This document shows positions 16,705 to 24,210 of a stretch of 64,000 nt of DNA, in pieces. The translations under genes and the position numbers were made by a program. Source of the stretch: Streptomyces sp. PH10-H1 (GTDB taxonomy: Bacteria > Actinomycetota > Actinomycetes > Streptomycetales > Streptomycetaceae); contig NZ_JASISZ010000014.1 of assembly GCF_030063355.1 (NCBI RefSeq), forward strand, positions 46,760-110,759, given 5' to 3'. Under the pieces are notes generated by a model. That model was not told the DNA's origin. It did not search any database and saw only the letters and a program-made list of their open reading frames with translations. Positions within the stretch are counted from its first letter, which is position 1. The number at the start of each line of letters is the position of its first letter.

Positions 16705-16809
16705 ATGACCCACCGCTCCTCCGCGTACACGTCGTCCCGCCTCGGCGTCGTGGCTGTGACCTGCGGAATTGTCCTGATCGTAGCGGGCGCGCTGTGGCTC
16801 GCACGCTGA
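16705..16809 (+). CDS. 34-aa membrane peptide
   Basis: The frame after the ATG at 16705 encodes a single hydrophobic helix (LGVVAVTCGIVLIVAGALWL) with a basic N-terminus. It fits the gap exactly and its codons end mainly in G or C. No clear ribosome site is seen, so it is tentative. Confidence 0.4.
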   Translation: MTHRSSAYTSSRLGVVAVTCGIVLIVAGALWLAR

Positions 16810-16841
16810 ATCCCGTACCGCCCAACCCGAAGGAGAAGCCC

Positions 16842-17387
16842 GTGAAAACCTGCGACAACGCATCCGTCGGCGTGATCATCCAGAACGCCGACGGCGACTA
16901 CCTGATGTTCAACCGGGCCACGTTCCCGCCCGGCGTGGCACCGGCCGCCGGTCACGTCGACGAGCACGGCACCGTCGAGGATGCCGCCCGAGCCGAGGTG
17001 CACGAGGAGCTGGGGCTGACCGTCGAGTCGCTGCGCCCGATCGCCGACGGCTGGCGTGACAACCGGTGCCGCCGCAACCCCGGGCCGCGCGGCGTCGGCC
17101 ACCAGTGGACGGTCTTTCACGCCACCGTCACCGGCGACCTGAACCCGTCGACCCGGGAGACGGCAAACGTCCGCTGGATCCCCGCCGCCGACCTCCAAGC
17201 CTTGGCCGACCGGACGTCGGCGTATGCCCGCGGCGGGCTCACCAACGAGGAGTTCGCGGCAGCCCCCGGCATCGAACCCGTGTGGATCACCTGGCTCTAC
17301 GAGGTCGGAGTCATCCACCTCGAGATCGGCGAACTCACCCGCATCGACCGACTGGCCGCGGCCGGCGGCAACCCGAAGGAGTCCTGA
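16842..17387 (+). CDS. NUDIX hydrolase with a degenerate box
   Basis: This 181-residue protein has a NUDIX fold signature: SVGVIIQNADGDYLMFNR, then GHVDEHGTVEDAARAEVHEELGL split across the box. The three metal-binding glutamates of the EVxEE part are kept, but the usual upstream Glu of GX5E and the Arg of REUXEE are replaced by Gly and Ala. NUDIX enzymes cleave nucleoside diphosphates linked to another group; in phages they may clean nucleotide pools or process RNA ends. GTG start with AAGGAGAA upstream. Confidence 0.78.
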   Translation: MKTCDNASVGVIIQNADGDYLMFNRATFPPGVAPAAGHVDEHGTVEDAARAEVHEELGLTVESLRPIADGWRDNRCRRNPGPRGVGHQWTVFHATVTGDLNPSTRETANVRWIPAADLQALADRTSAYARGGLTNEEFAAAPGIEPVWITWLYEVGVIHLEIGELTRIDRLAAAGGNPKES

Positions 17388-17794
17388 TGTCGTACCCCGA
17401 GTACCTGACCGCCGAGGAAACGCTGGCGAAGGCGAAGACCGGCCTGGGCCTGCCGCCGATCGTGGTCCTGTGTGGCTCGACCCGGTTCATGGACGAGTTC
17501 GCCGACGCGAACCTGCGGCTGACGGCGCGCGGCCGGATCGTCCTGTCGGTCGGCTGCAACATGAAGGTCGAGCACGAGCTGTGGGCGGACCCGGAGGACG
17601 CGGAGATCCTCAAGGTGCAGCTCGACATCCTGCACCGGCGCAAGATCCTGCTGGCCGATGAAGTGCTCGTCGTCGGCGACTACGTGGGCCAGTCCACCCG
17701 CGGCGAGATCGACTACGCCAGGTCGCTGGGCAAGCCGATCAGGTTCACGGACGCAGGGCTGGCCGCCGACTTCGACGGCGAGGTCCAGGCGTGA
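17387..17794 (+). CDS. Nucleoside 2-deoxyribosyltransferase-like protein
   Basis: This 135-residue protein reads as a Rossmann-like fold with VVLCGSTRFMDEF at the first strand-helix and LLADEVLVVGDYVGQSTRGEIDYA, then LGKPIRF at the end. This resembles the nucleoside 2-deoxyribosyltransferase/DUF4406 group, where the Glu in the GEI(D/E)YA motif is catalytic. It sits one base after the NUDIX gene, which suggests joint work on nucleotide metabolism. Confidence 0.7.
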   Translation: MSYPEYLTAEETLAKAKTGLGLPPIVVLCGSTRFMDEFADANLRLTARGRIVLSVGCNMKVEHELWADPEDAEILKVQLDILHRRKILLADEVLVVGDYVGQSTRGEIDYARSLGKPIRFTDAGLAADFDGEVQA

Positions 17795-18231
17795 CCGGCG
17801 TGACGCCGGCCCAGTTGGCGAATCTCGTGGACCGTGCGGCCCGGCACCTGACGGCAGACGAGGGCGCGCTGCTGCGGGCGGGGTTCGCGGCACTGGACTC
17901 GGCGCGGCGTTCGGCAGGCGGGTTGACCGAGGAGAACCGGCGGCTGAAGGGCGAGGTGCTGGCGCTGCGTCGCCGGGCCGAGCCTGCGGAGGCGGCAGTT
18001 GCTGCCGTGTCGGTGCAAGGGCACGTCTGGGCGGCGTTGGTTCCGCCGGGCGGCTGGGCCAGCGGCCCGCTGGAGGAGGTGGCGGCGAACGTCGGCCGCT
18101 TCCTGATCGAGCTCATGGCCCGCAGCGGCTCTCAGGGCCCCGCTGAGGGCTTGGGTGCTCCCGAGCCCCGGGCGACGGGCGTTCGGCCCCCCAGAGCCAA
18201 CGTGGCGGCCTCTGGGGGCTCGCATGGGTGA
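17791..18231 (+). CDS. Coiled-coil protein, unknown function
   Basis: This 146-residue protein has a predicted coiled coil at about residues 30-75 (LTEENRRLKGEVLALRRRAE). The GTG overlaps the previous stop. The C-terminal 40 residues are Pro/Gly-rich and low complexity. No domain recognised. Confidence 0.55.
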   Translation: MTGVTPAQLANLVDRAARHLTADEGALLRAGFAALDSARRSAGGLTEENRRLKGEVLALRRRAEPAEAAVAAVSVQGHVWAALVPPGGWASGPLEEVAANVGRFLIELMARSGSQGPAEGLGAPEPRATGVRPPRANVAASGGSHG

Positions 18232-18460
18232 CATCCGATCCTCCGATCCCGCCGACCGCTACGAGCCGAGCAGGCGCCCTCGAGGCCGGGTTCGGTCGTT
18301 GACGCCGGATCAGCAGGCGCTGGCCGACGACCTTCACGTCCGGGCCCTGTCGATCCGAGCCGCATCCGACGGCGAGGTGTCCATCACGGACGCCGTGCAC
18401 TTGGCCGCCGTACAGCTTGGTCTCGAAGCACCCCAAACCCCCACAACCGGGAGCGACTAG
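18224..18460 (+). CDS. Small basic protein (78 aa)
   Basis: A basic, disordered N-terminus is followed by two helices (LTPDQQALADDLHVRALSIR and SITDAVHLAAVQLGL) that might be a small DNA-binding or regulatory domain. It overlaps the upstream gene by 8 nt. Confidence 0.5.
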   Translation: MGDIRSSDPADRYEPSRRPRGRVRSLTPDQQALADDLHVRALSIRAASDGEVSITDAVHLAAVQLGLEAPQTPTTGSD

Positions 18461-18462
18461 CC

Positions 18463-18747
18463 GTGAGCGAATCTTCCGTAACCCCCGACCGTGCCCCAGG
18501 AAGCCACTGGACGGCCCCTGGAGACGACGAACCCCCCGCTGCCGGAACCGAGCGGCACCCCCACCCCCCGTTCGGCGCTCACGCGGGCGCACAGAGCCTC
18601 GCCCACCCCGTGACCCCGATCCGGCACGACTGCACCGGCCGCCACTGGCCGTGCCCGTGCGGGCATCTGACGACGGCGTGGACCGGGTGGGGGGCACGCC
18701 TCGGCCGCTGGTGTCATCGGCTCGGGTGCGATGGGTCGGCGTCATGA
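18463..18747 (+). CDS. Small Cys/His protein (94 aa)
   Basis: The Pro-rich N-terminal half is low complexity. The C-terminal half has HDCTGRHWPCPCGH and CHRLGC, which may bind zinc. GTG start 2 nt after the previous stop; its end overlaps the next ATG. Confidence 0.5.
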   Translation: MSESSVTPDRAPGSHWTAPGDDEPPAAGTERHPHPPFGAHAGAQSLAHPVTPIRHDCTGRHWPCPCGHLTTAWTGWGARLGRWCHRLGCDGSAS

Positions 18748-18974
18748 GCCGCCCACGGCAGACCGTCGTCGACGAGATCCGGGCCGCCGAATTCCAGCTG
18801 CGGAACCCGCTCCATCTCCCCGGCCTGACCATCCCCGTCGACTCCGACCTCGGGGCCGCGCTCGCCGACTGGCTGGACGCCGAAGCGACCCGGCTCACCA
18901 CGACCGCGCACCCCGACTGGCACGAAACCGTCGCGCCGCACGCCATCCGCATCGCCCGCCTGATCAACCAGTAG
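18744..18974 (+). CDS. Small protein (76 aa), unknown
   Basis: The protein is a run of predicted helices (TVVDEIRAAEFQLR, LGAALADWLDAEATRL, PHAIRIARLI). Similar short proteins with a DxxLxxxLxxWL pattern are common in Streptomyces and its phages, without a known function. It overlaps the upstream gene. Confidence 0.6.
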   Translation: MSRPRQTVVDEIRAAEFQLRNPLHLPGLTIPVDSDLGAALADWLDAEATRLTTTAHPDWHETVAPHAIRIARLINQ

Positions 18975-19030
18975 GACCACCCCGCCCATGCCCGGCTGCA
19001 CCTCGCGGCCGGGCCACCGGAAGGACCAAC

Positions 19031-19267
19031 GTGCTCGCTCGCTTTACGTGGCAGCCCGACGACACCGACGGCCCTGAAACCATCACCGTCGATCTGCCCA
19101 CCGAACGCATCGAGGAGATGCGCCAGCTCATCGGCACTCCCGCCTGGGCCAACAGCGAAGCGGCGACCTGGATCCCCTGCCGGACGGGGCCCGGAGCCCC
19201 CGTGAAGAAGTGGCTGTTCCGGCTAGCCCGCATCACCGCTATCACCCCGATCGACCCGACCCCGTGA
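19031..19267 (+). CDS. Small protein (78 aa), unknown
   Basis: GTG start after GGAAGGACC. The sequence suggests alternating strands (FTWQPDD, ETITVDLP, WLFRLARITAITPI). No domain recognised. It overlaps the next gene by 4 nt. Confidence 0.5.
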   Translation: MLARFTWQPDDTDGPETITVDLPTERIEEMRQLIGTPAWANSEAATWIPCRTGPGAPVKKWLFRLARITAITPIDPTP

Positions 19268-19407
19268 CGGCGTGTGGTGAGGCCGGCCTCGAGCCGCCGC
19301 CCCGACCCGATCGCCGTCCCGTGTACGGGCGGCCGGTCGACGACGTGCCGCTCCCCGACGTGATCAACCCCGACAGCCTGCCCCGCGACGAGAAGAGCCA
19401 ACGATGA
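19264..19407 (+). CDS. 47-aa protein, unknown
   Basis: A short, proline-rich, probably disordered product. Support comes from the GTG overlap with the previous stop and ATG overlap with the next start. Confidence 0.45.
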   Translation: MTACGEAGLEPPPRPDRRPVYGRPVDDVPLPDVINPDSLPRDEKSQR

Positions 19408-19643
19408 CCGACCAGCCCGAAGCCCGTCCCGCCCGAGACGAGTACGTCATCGAACGCCTCCTGACGAGCGGCCGGTGGCTCGTAGAAACCGAAGATCCCG
19501 CAGCCACTGCACAGCAGGCCGAAGCCGACGCGGCGTGGTTCATGGACTCGCGCTCCGAGACGACCTACCGCACCGTCCGCCGGACCATCACCAGCGTCGT
19601 CATCGCGGTGCACCCCGGCTGCGCGTCGAAGGAGAGCCGATGA
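19404..19643 (+). CDS. Small protein (79 aa), unknown
   Basis: It starts MTDQPEARPA, and the next gene also starts MTDQP, so the two starts share a short repeat. The middle is a helix of about 15 residues (AATAQQAEADAAWFMD), then two basic strands. Function unknown. Confidence 0.5.
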   Translation: MTDQPEARPARDEYVIERLLTSGRWLVETEDPAATAQQAEADAAWFMDSRSETTYRTVRRTITSVVIAVHPGCASKESR

Positions 19644-20422
19644 CCGACCAGCCCGCCATCCCGTGCAGCTTCGCCCTCCTCCAGCGCCCGCACGTGGCCC
19701 ACGAATGGCACGCCCAGCCCGGCATGGACCCCGTCGCCTGCCCGGGGGTGGACCCAGCCGTGACGGGCGGACCTCTGCGCGCGGTCGACGTCCTCCGGTC
19801 GCCGGAGATGGCCGCAGCGGTGAACGCTCGGCTCGCCCGGACAGCCCCGGATAACCCGGTGGCCAGCGGAGACGCGGCGGACAACCCGGGCGCCACGTCG
19901 GCTGTCACGATCACCGTCCACGCCCCGGACGTCGACAACGCCGAACGCTGGGCGGGGTCGATCGCCGACCGGATCCGCGCCGAGTTCGCGGACTCCATGC
20001 TCCTCGCCATCGACGTGAGCAGCCCCGCGCCCGGGGCCATCTACTTTTGCCCGACGAGCGGCGACGTGGAGTCGCCCATCCACGGCGGCTTCGACACCTG
20101 CTGCGACCGGCCCGACCTTCACCGCAGCCTGCGAGCCGAGCTCGCCGAAGTCCTGCACGCCACGGGCGGCCCGTTCGCGAACTGCGAGGCCGAAGACCTC
20201 GCCGACGCCGTCCTGGCCGTGCTGCCGCCCCAGCCGGATCGTGCGCAGGCCGCCATCGAGCAGCTGCAGCAGCAGGTGCGGCGGCGGGACGAGACGCTCG
20301 CCGAGATCCGGGAGTACGTGCAGACCAGCAACGACGACGGGGTCGGTACCCGATGGATGATCCTGCGGATCCTCGGCAAACCGACCGGCGCCACCCCGCA
20401 CCAGACGGAGGCCGGCCAGTGA
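19640..20422 (+). CDS. Hypothetical protein (260 aa), possible Cys/His cluster
   Basis: The N-terminal 40 residues contain scattered Cys and His (CSFALLQRPHVAHEWH, CPGVD) of a kind seen in zinc-binding actinobacterial proteins. The middle has a beta-rich ferredoxin-like pattern (AVTITVHAPDVDNAERWAGS), and the C-terminus a helix-rich coiled coil (AAIEQLQQQVRRRDETLAEI). The role is unknown. Confidence 0.55.
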   Translation: MTDQPAIPCSFALLQRPHVAHEWHAQPGMDPVACPGVDPAVTGGPLRAVDVLRSPEMAAAVNARLARTAPDNPVASGDAADNPGATSAVTITVHAPDVDNAERWAGSIADRIRAEFADSMLLAIDVSSPAPGAIYFCPTSGDVESPIHGGFDTCCDRPDLHRSLRAELAEVLHATGGPFANCEAEDLADAVLAVLPPQPDRAQAAIEQLQQQVRRRDETLAEIREYVQTSNDDGVGTRWMILRILGKPTGATPHQTEAGQ

Positions 20423-20730
20423 GCACCATCGTCCCTGCCGTCCTTCAGGCGGTTGCCCTCCTGGCCTTGACCGGCGTCCTGTCCCGCTGGCACCGGCACT
20501 GCGCTTACCTGCGCTCGGAGCTCAACGCGGCTGGGGGCCGGGATGGGTGGCAGGTGCGGTGTGATCACTGCGGGCGGCGGCTCCGGGACGCGGCGACCGT
20601 CACGCACAGCCAGACCACGGCCAGCAGCACCGGCACGACCACCGTCACCCGCAGTTGGCATGCCGACCGACCCGCATGCTCCGCCGCCGCCGATACAGCC
20701 GGGCAACGGCCGGAATGGGCCCGCCCGTGA
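20419..20730 (+). CDS. Membrane-anchored small zinc-ribbon-like protein
   Basis: The first 20 residues form a hydrophobic segment (IVPAVLQAVALLALTGVL), then a basic stretch and a CDHCGRRL pair that could bind zinc. The remaining part is Thr/Ser-rich. 103 residues; GTG overlaps the previous stop. Confidence 0.5.
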   Translation: MSTIVPAVLQAVALLALTGVLSRWHRHCAYLRSELNAAGGRDGWQVRCDHCGRRLRDAATVTHSQTTASSTGTTTVTRSWHADRPACSAAADTAGQRPEWARP

Positions 20731-20813
20731 CGGCTGACCGGCATCCCGCTGACCGGGGGCGGGCATGCGGAAACACCGCACCAGGGCGGGGGTGGGAGGC
20801 GGGGTCGGGCGGG

Positions 20814-21053
20814 TCAGGAGGAGGCGTTGCGCTTCTGCGCAGCCTCGGCCTCGCGCTCGGCGTTCGCGGCGGCCAGCCACTCGTCGACCTCGGGCCGCTT
20901 GATCGCCTTGGCATTGGGTCGCCTGAGATACCAAGCGATGAAGTCGCGGATGACGACCGAGCGGTCTCGTGTACCCACAGCGTGTTTGAAGTCGCGCCAC
21001 TCTTCGGGATCGATTCGGAAGCGGCTGATGGGCGTCTTCGGCACGTTTGGCAT
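20814..21053 (-). CDS. Ribbon-helix-helix regulator with Arc-like fold
   Basis: From the start at 21053 the protein has 79 residues: strand (PISRFRID), helix A (PEEWRDFKHAVG), helix B (RSVVIRDFIAWYLRR), then an acidic/basic helix. This is the RHH layout. Divergent from it, four GGTGTGGCTACACC-like sites (21071-21176) surround the promoter of the + strand gene at 21201, so this protein is very likely their repressor. An upstream in-frame ATG at 21089 is possible but would overlap the operators. Confidence 0.75.
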   Translation of the reverse strand: MPNVPKTPISRFRIDPEEWRDFKHAVGTRDRSVVIRDFIAWYLRRPNAKAIKRPEVDEWLAAANAEREAEAAQKRNASS

Positions 21054-21070
21054 GCGGGAACCGTACAGGC

Positions 21071-21176
21071 GTGTCGCCACACCTGGCAATGGGACGGGAG
21101 TCTGGGTGTAGCCACATGATTCTTTGTCGAATGCCTTGCGGTGTGGCTACACCTCTCGATACGGTGTGGCTACACC
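21071..21176. promoter_or_regulatory. Four-copy operator array of the RHH repressor
   Basis: Copies are at 21071-21083 (GTGTCGCCACACC, inverted), 21105-21116 (GGTGTAGCCACA), 21140-21153 and 21163-21176 (both GGTGTGGCTACACC). Each is a dyad GGTGT-N4-ACACC. The last two are 23 bp apart. The sites lie between the reverse RHH gene and the + strand gene at 21201. Confidence 0.75.
21136..21165 (+). promoter_or_regulatory. Candidate sigma-70-type promoter under operator control
   Basis: TTGCGG (21136-21141) and TACGGT (21160-21165) are separated by 18 bp. One operator copy occupies the spacer and another overlaps the -10 box and start site, so repressor binding would block RNA polymerase. Confidence 0.45.
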
Positions 21177-21200
21177 AAACGAACCGCAGGGGAGAACGAC

Positions 21201-21836
21201 ATGGCCGCGACGATCACCGCCCCGATCCGCACTGTGTGGACGTACAGGGTCAACGGCGTGGTGATGGGCACCTACGCCGAGGACTACGCCCGTGGCATGT
21301 ACGAGACCCTGGCCGCCCTCCACCCCGCCTCCCGCGTCCAGTTCATGCGGTTCGACCACTACGCATCGGACTTCGCCACCACCGGCAAGAACTGGACCAG
21401 CGTTCCCACTGTCGTGGCAGACACCCACCCGGAACCCGCGCCGGAGCCGCAGAAGGAGAGCACGGCAATCGAGCTGCTCGACCCGAAGCGCCCCTGCCGC
21501 CGCTGCAAGGCAACCGGTACCTTCCACCTCCCGAACGGTCCCGTCCAGTGCCGCAACTGCACCGGCACGGGCAAGGTCCCCTCGGCTCGCGACCGGCGCC
21601 GTATCAAGGCCGCTGACCGCAACTACTACCGACTCATCAAGGTCATGTACGCGCGAGCCGAAGAGCGCGACGGCCGCCGTTGCGGCGACATCGACTTCAC
21701 GGCCCACCAGGGCTTCAGCCTGCTGGAGCAAAACGAGCGGCACCGCCTTCCGGCCCTGTTCCGGTCGCTCGAAGCCGGACGCGTCGATGACGTGATCGAC
21801 ATGCTCATCGCCTACCGCAACGCGCACACCGCCTGA
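21201..21836 (+). CDS. DnaJ-type zinc-finger protein
   Basis: This 211-residue protein has a central pair of CxxCxATG/CxxCxGTG repeats (CRRCKATGTF, CRNCTGTGKV, about residues 100-130), which is half of a DnaJ cysteine-rich domain. The N-terminal 80 residues are a beta-rich unknown domain, and the C-terminus is helical. It lacks a J-domain. It is the first gene after the operator array, so it is probably made when the RHH repressor is released. Confidence 0.65.
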   Translation: MAATITAPIRTVWTYRVNGVVMGTYAEDYARGMYETLAALHPASRVQFMRFDHYASDFATTGKNWTSVPTVVADTHPEPAPEPQKESTAIELLDPKRPCRRCKATGTFHLPNGPVQCRNCTGTGKVPSARDRRRIKAADRNYYRLIKVMYARAEERDGRRCGDIDFTAHQGFSLLEQNERHRLPALFRSLEAGRVDDVIDMLIAYRNAHTA

Positions 21837-21845
21837 CCCACCCCC

Positions 21846-21869
21846 GCCCGCCCCTCACCCGGGGCGGGC
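21846..21869 (+). terminator. Perfect 9-bp GC hairpin
   Basis: Arms 21846-21854 and 21861-21869 with a 6-nt loop, ten nucleotides after the DnaJ-like gene stop. Likely terminator. Confidence 0.55.
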
Positions 21870-21911
21870 CCCGCACCCACCACCCGCACACCGCACCGCA
21901 GGGGGAACCAG

Positions 21912-22229
21912 ATGCGCGCCTCGATCCGCTTCATCCGCCGCACAATCACCGCCGCCCGCCACATCACCCAGGCCCTGGTCTCCGCGATCCGTGGCCACCA
22001 GTTCCGGCTGATCGCCGACCTGTACCGGGCCATCGACAACGGTGCAGCGGTCGCCATCAGCTACACCCGGTCGGACGGCGAACAGTCCACCCGGACCATC
22101 GAGCCCCGCGCACTGACCCTCTCCGCCGCCGGACACGTCCTGCTCCGCGCCTACGACCGGCGTGACGCCGAGGACACCACGTTCCGGGTTGACCGGATCA
22201 CTGGTGCCGACTTCGCGAGGTGCGCGTAG
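21912..22229 (+). CDS. WYL-domain-like small protein
   Basis: This 105-residue protein ends in the pattern of a WYL domain: AIDNGAAVAISYTRSDGEQ, IEPRALTLSAAGHVLLRAYD, then FRVDRITG. The residues before it form an amphipathic basic helix, not a helix-turn-helix. WYL domains sense ligands or nucleic acids and often regulate defence loci; here the domain stands alone. Its TAG stop is followed in the same frame by 48 nt to the next ATG. Confidence 0.65.
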   Translation: MRASIRFIRRTITAARHITQALVSAIRGHQFRLIADLYRAIDNGAAVAISYTRSDGEQSTRTIEPRALTLSAAGHVLLRAYDRRDAEDTTFRVDRITGADFARCA

Positions 22230-22277
22230 ACCAACTCCACCGCCGCCCAACTCGCACTCGTCCAGCAAGGAGACGTC

Positions 22278-22577
22278 ATGGACCGCATCGTCATCGACCA
22301 GGCGAGGATCCGCATCGACCCGTCGATCAAGGTCAAGCCGGGGTGGGAGTTTCCTCGCCCGTTGACGTGGTGGCAGCACATGATCCCGTGCTGGCTGGAC
22401 GCTGCAGAAGACGCTACGGGGCACATCGTGCTCAGTGCGAGTGGGCGCAGCGCAGACGGGCGCGTGGAGGAGCTGTCGCTCGCGATGATCCGGCGCGACA
22501 TGAGGCAGGCGCAGGTGTTCCTGGACAGTCGACGGTTCCTCGATTTCTCCGACGCCATCGTCGCGGAGGCCGCGTAG
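22278..22577 (+). CDS. Small protein (99 aa), unknown
   Basis: ATG after AAGGAGACGTC. The sequence has alternating strands (IVIDQARIRIDPS, HIVLSASGRSADG) and a C-terminal helix. Its frame continues past the TAG stop for 43 codons (to 22709) with typical coding codon use, ending in an acidic tail, but that stretch has no start codon of its own. See findings. Confidence 0.55.
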   Translation: MDRIVIDQARIRIDPSIKVKPGWEFPRPLTWWQHMIPCWLDAAEDATGHIVLSASGRSADGRVEELSLAMIRRDMRQAQVFLDSRRFLDFSDAIVAEAA

Positions 22578-22709
22578 CCCAACTTCACCGCCGAGCGCAC
22601 CACCACCGCACCCCCGCCGCTCCCGCCCTGGGAGGAGACGGCCGCAGAGGTCGCCGCCTGGGACCGGCAGTGGGGCGACCGCGACGACGACACCGACGAC
22701 GAAGGCTGA
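22578..22709 (+). pseudogene. Orphan coding-like segment after an amber codon
   Basis: The frame of the 99-residue gene continues for 43 codons after its TAG. Almost every codon ends in G or C, and it reads as a Trp-containing acidic C-terminus (WEETAAEVAAWDRQWGD then DDDTDDEG). It has no ATG or GTG start. It may be the lost end of the upstream gene or be reached by amber readthrough. Confidence 0.4.
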
Positions 22710-22719
22710 GGAGCCGACC

Positions 22720-23295
22720 ATGACCCGCCAGACGACCGAACCCCTGGACGTCCTCAGCCTTTCGACGGGCGACCGCCAGATTCACGAGCTGGCCCGGTCC
22801 TTCCGGGAGTCGTTCGGGATCGAGATGAACCCGCCCTACCAGCGCGGCCGGGTCTGGACGCTGGACCAGAGGATCGCCCTGGTCCGCTCGTGGCTCACCG
22901 GGACCCCGACGGGCGTGGTCATCCTCAACGACCGCAGCGCGAACCTGATGGCCAAGCGGGACGACAACGCCCCGATCTATGCGTGCATCGACGGGCAGCA
23001 GCGCCTGACCACCGCCTACGACTGGTTCGACGACCTGTTCGCCGTGCCCGCCTCCTGGTTCCCGGCGGAGGACGTGACCGCCACCGAGGCGACCGACGAC
23101 GGAGCCTACGTCCGCTGGTCGGGCCTGAGCCTGGTCCGGCAGCGGCACTTCAAGAACCGGTCGCACCTCACGGTCGCCGTGGCCCACGTCGCCACCGTCC
23201 AGGAGGAAGCGGCCGTGTACCTCCTCGTCAACGGCGGCGGCACCCCGCAGACCGACGCGGACATGAGCAACGCCGCACGCATCGCCGACCGCTGA
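22720..23295 (+). CDS. DUF262/GmrSD N-domain-like protein
   Basis: This 191-residue protein carries the ParB-like DUF262 core: NPPYQRGRVWTLDQRIALVR, then TGVVILND, and the diagnostic IDGQQRLTTAYDWF. In GmrSD restriction systems this fold uses NTP to drive a fused DUF1524 nuclease; here it is alone and short. It may be a regulator, or bind modified DNA. A 15-codon acidic tail in another frame just after the stop (to 23344) hints at a past frameshift. Confidence 0.75.
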   Translation: MTRQTTEPLDVLSLSTGDRQIHELARSFRESFGIEMNPPYQRGRVWTLDQRIALVRSWLTGTPTGVVILNDRSANLMAKRDDNAPIYACIDGQQRLTTAYDWFDDLFAVPASWFPAEDVTATEATDDGAYVRWSGLSLVRQRHFKNRSHLTVAVAHVATVQEEAAVYLLVNGGGTPQTDADMSNAARIADR

Positions 23296-23354
23296 GCCCG
23301 GCCTCTACGACCGCGACGACGAACCCGCAGACGACGAGAACTGAGGAACCCACC

Positions 23355-23615
23355 GTGCAGGACTTGACCCCGGCCCCGGCACCCGCCGCCGAACTGACCG
23401 CAACGCTCCTCGTGGGCTCGTTGGCCTCCCGGTGCAGCAACTGCCGGATGGGCACCCTCATCAGCGGCGTCACCCACCACCGCGACGTGTCGGGATACAG
23501 CCCGCAGCCCGGAGCAGGCTGCGGGGCCCGGTTCACCGCCATCGCTGCTGAGGGGTGGGCCGCCACCGACGCCGAACTGCGGGCCCTGCGCCCCGACCTG
23601 CCCGTCCGCGCCTAA
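23355..23615 (+). CDS. Small zinc-ribbon-like protein (86 aa)
   Basis: GTG start after GAGGAACCCACC. One CSNC pair and a distal GCGARF cysteine with intervening His residues suggest a zinc site. The rest is Ala/Pro-rich. Function unknown. Confidence 0.5.
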   Translation: MQDLTPAPAPAAELTATLLVGSLASRCSNCRMGTLISGVTHHRDVSGYSPQPGAGCGARFTAIAAEGWAATDAELRALRPDLPVRA

Positions 23616-23629
23616 CCCCCACCCCGCCT

Positions 23630-23663
23630 CCCTGCTGCCGGATGCCACCGGCCGGCAGCAGGG
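23630..23663 (+). terminator. Perfect 12-bp hairpin
   Basis: Arms 23630-23641 and 23652-23663, with a 10-nt loop, lie in the 73-nt gap before the next gene. Confidence 0.5.
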
Positions 23664-23688
23664 CACCCAACCCGAGGAGCCCCGCCCC

Positions 23689-24093
23689 GTGATCCGCGAG
23701 ACCCGCTTCCTGATCTCCCACAAGTCCTTCGCCGTCGACCTGTCCACCTTGACCGGCGAGCAGCACGAGCGCGGCGACCGCATCGCCTACAGCGGCCACG
23801 TCAGCGCCGTCTGGTTCCGCCGGAAGGACGGCACCACCCGGGCGTGCCTCGGAACGCTGAAGCTGTGGAGCCACTACCTGCCGGCTCCCCTGGATCTCAC
23901 CGATCCCCGCGCGGTGCTCGCCGCTGACATGGACGGCCGGTACGGCGGCGACTGCCACGGCCGCTGGGACGGTGAGCGGTACTGGGGTGCGCAGGAGCCG
24001 TTCACCATGGCGCTCCACCTGACCTTGCTTGAGCCGATGCTCGACAACTACCCGGCGATACCCGAGGACCACGACGGCTGGTGGCGGTTCTGA
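23689..24093 (+). CDS. Hypothetical protein (134 aa)
   Basis: GTG start after CGAGGAGCC. Strand-rich N-terminus (RETRFLISHKSFAVDLST, VSAVWFRRKDG) and a C-terminal part with several Trp and Tyr. No domain recognised. Confidence 0.55.
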   Translation: MIRETRFLISHKSFAVDLSTLTGEQHERGDRIAYSGHVSAVWFRRKDGTTRACLGTLKLWSHYLPAPLDLTDPRAVLAADMDGRYGGDCHGRWDGERYWGAQEPFTMALHLTLLEPMLDNYPAIPEDHDGWWRF

Positions 24094-24158
24094 CCATCCC
24101 CCCGTACCCCGCGCCGAGGTCCCCCCGCTGGCGCGGTGGCGTCCCCGATGGGCGCCAA

Positions 24159-24187
24159 CCCCCGGCCGTCAACACGGCGGCCGGGGG
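24159..24187 (+). terminator. Perfect 10-bp hairpin
   Basis: Arms 24159-24168 and 24178-24187 with a 9-nt loop, followed by the AAGGAG ribosome site of the gene at 24211. Confidence 0.5.
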
Positions 24188-24210
24188 ACCCGAGACGAAG
24201 GAGCAGCACC

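Noticed and set aside
22220..22709. General recoding of TAG to an amino acid in this phage
   Set aside because: Several other genes (for example those ending at 2037 and 5276) end normally at TAG with no coding-like continuation, and no suppressor tRNA is seen. Only local readthrough or decay is proposed.
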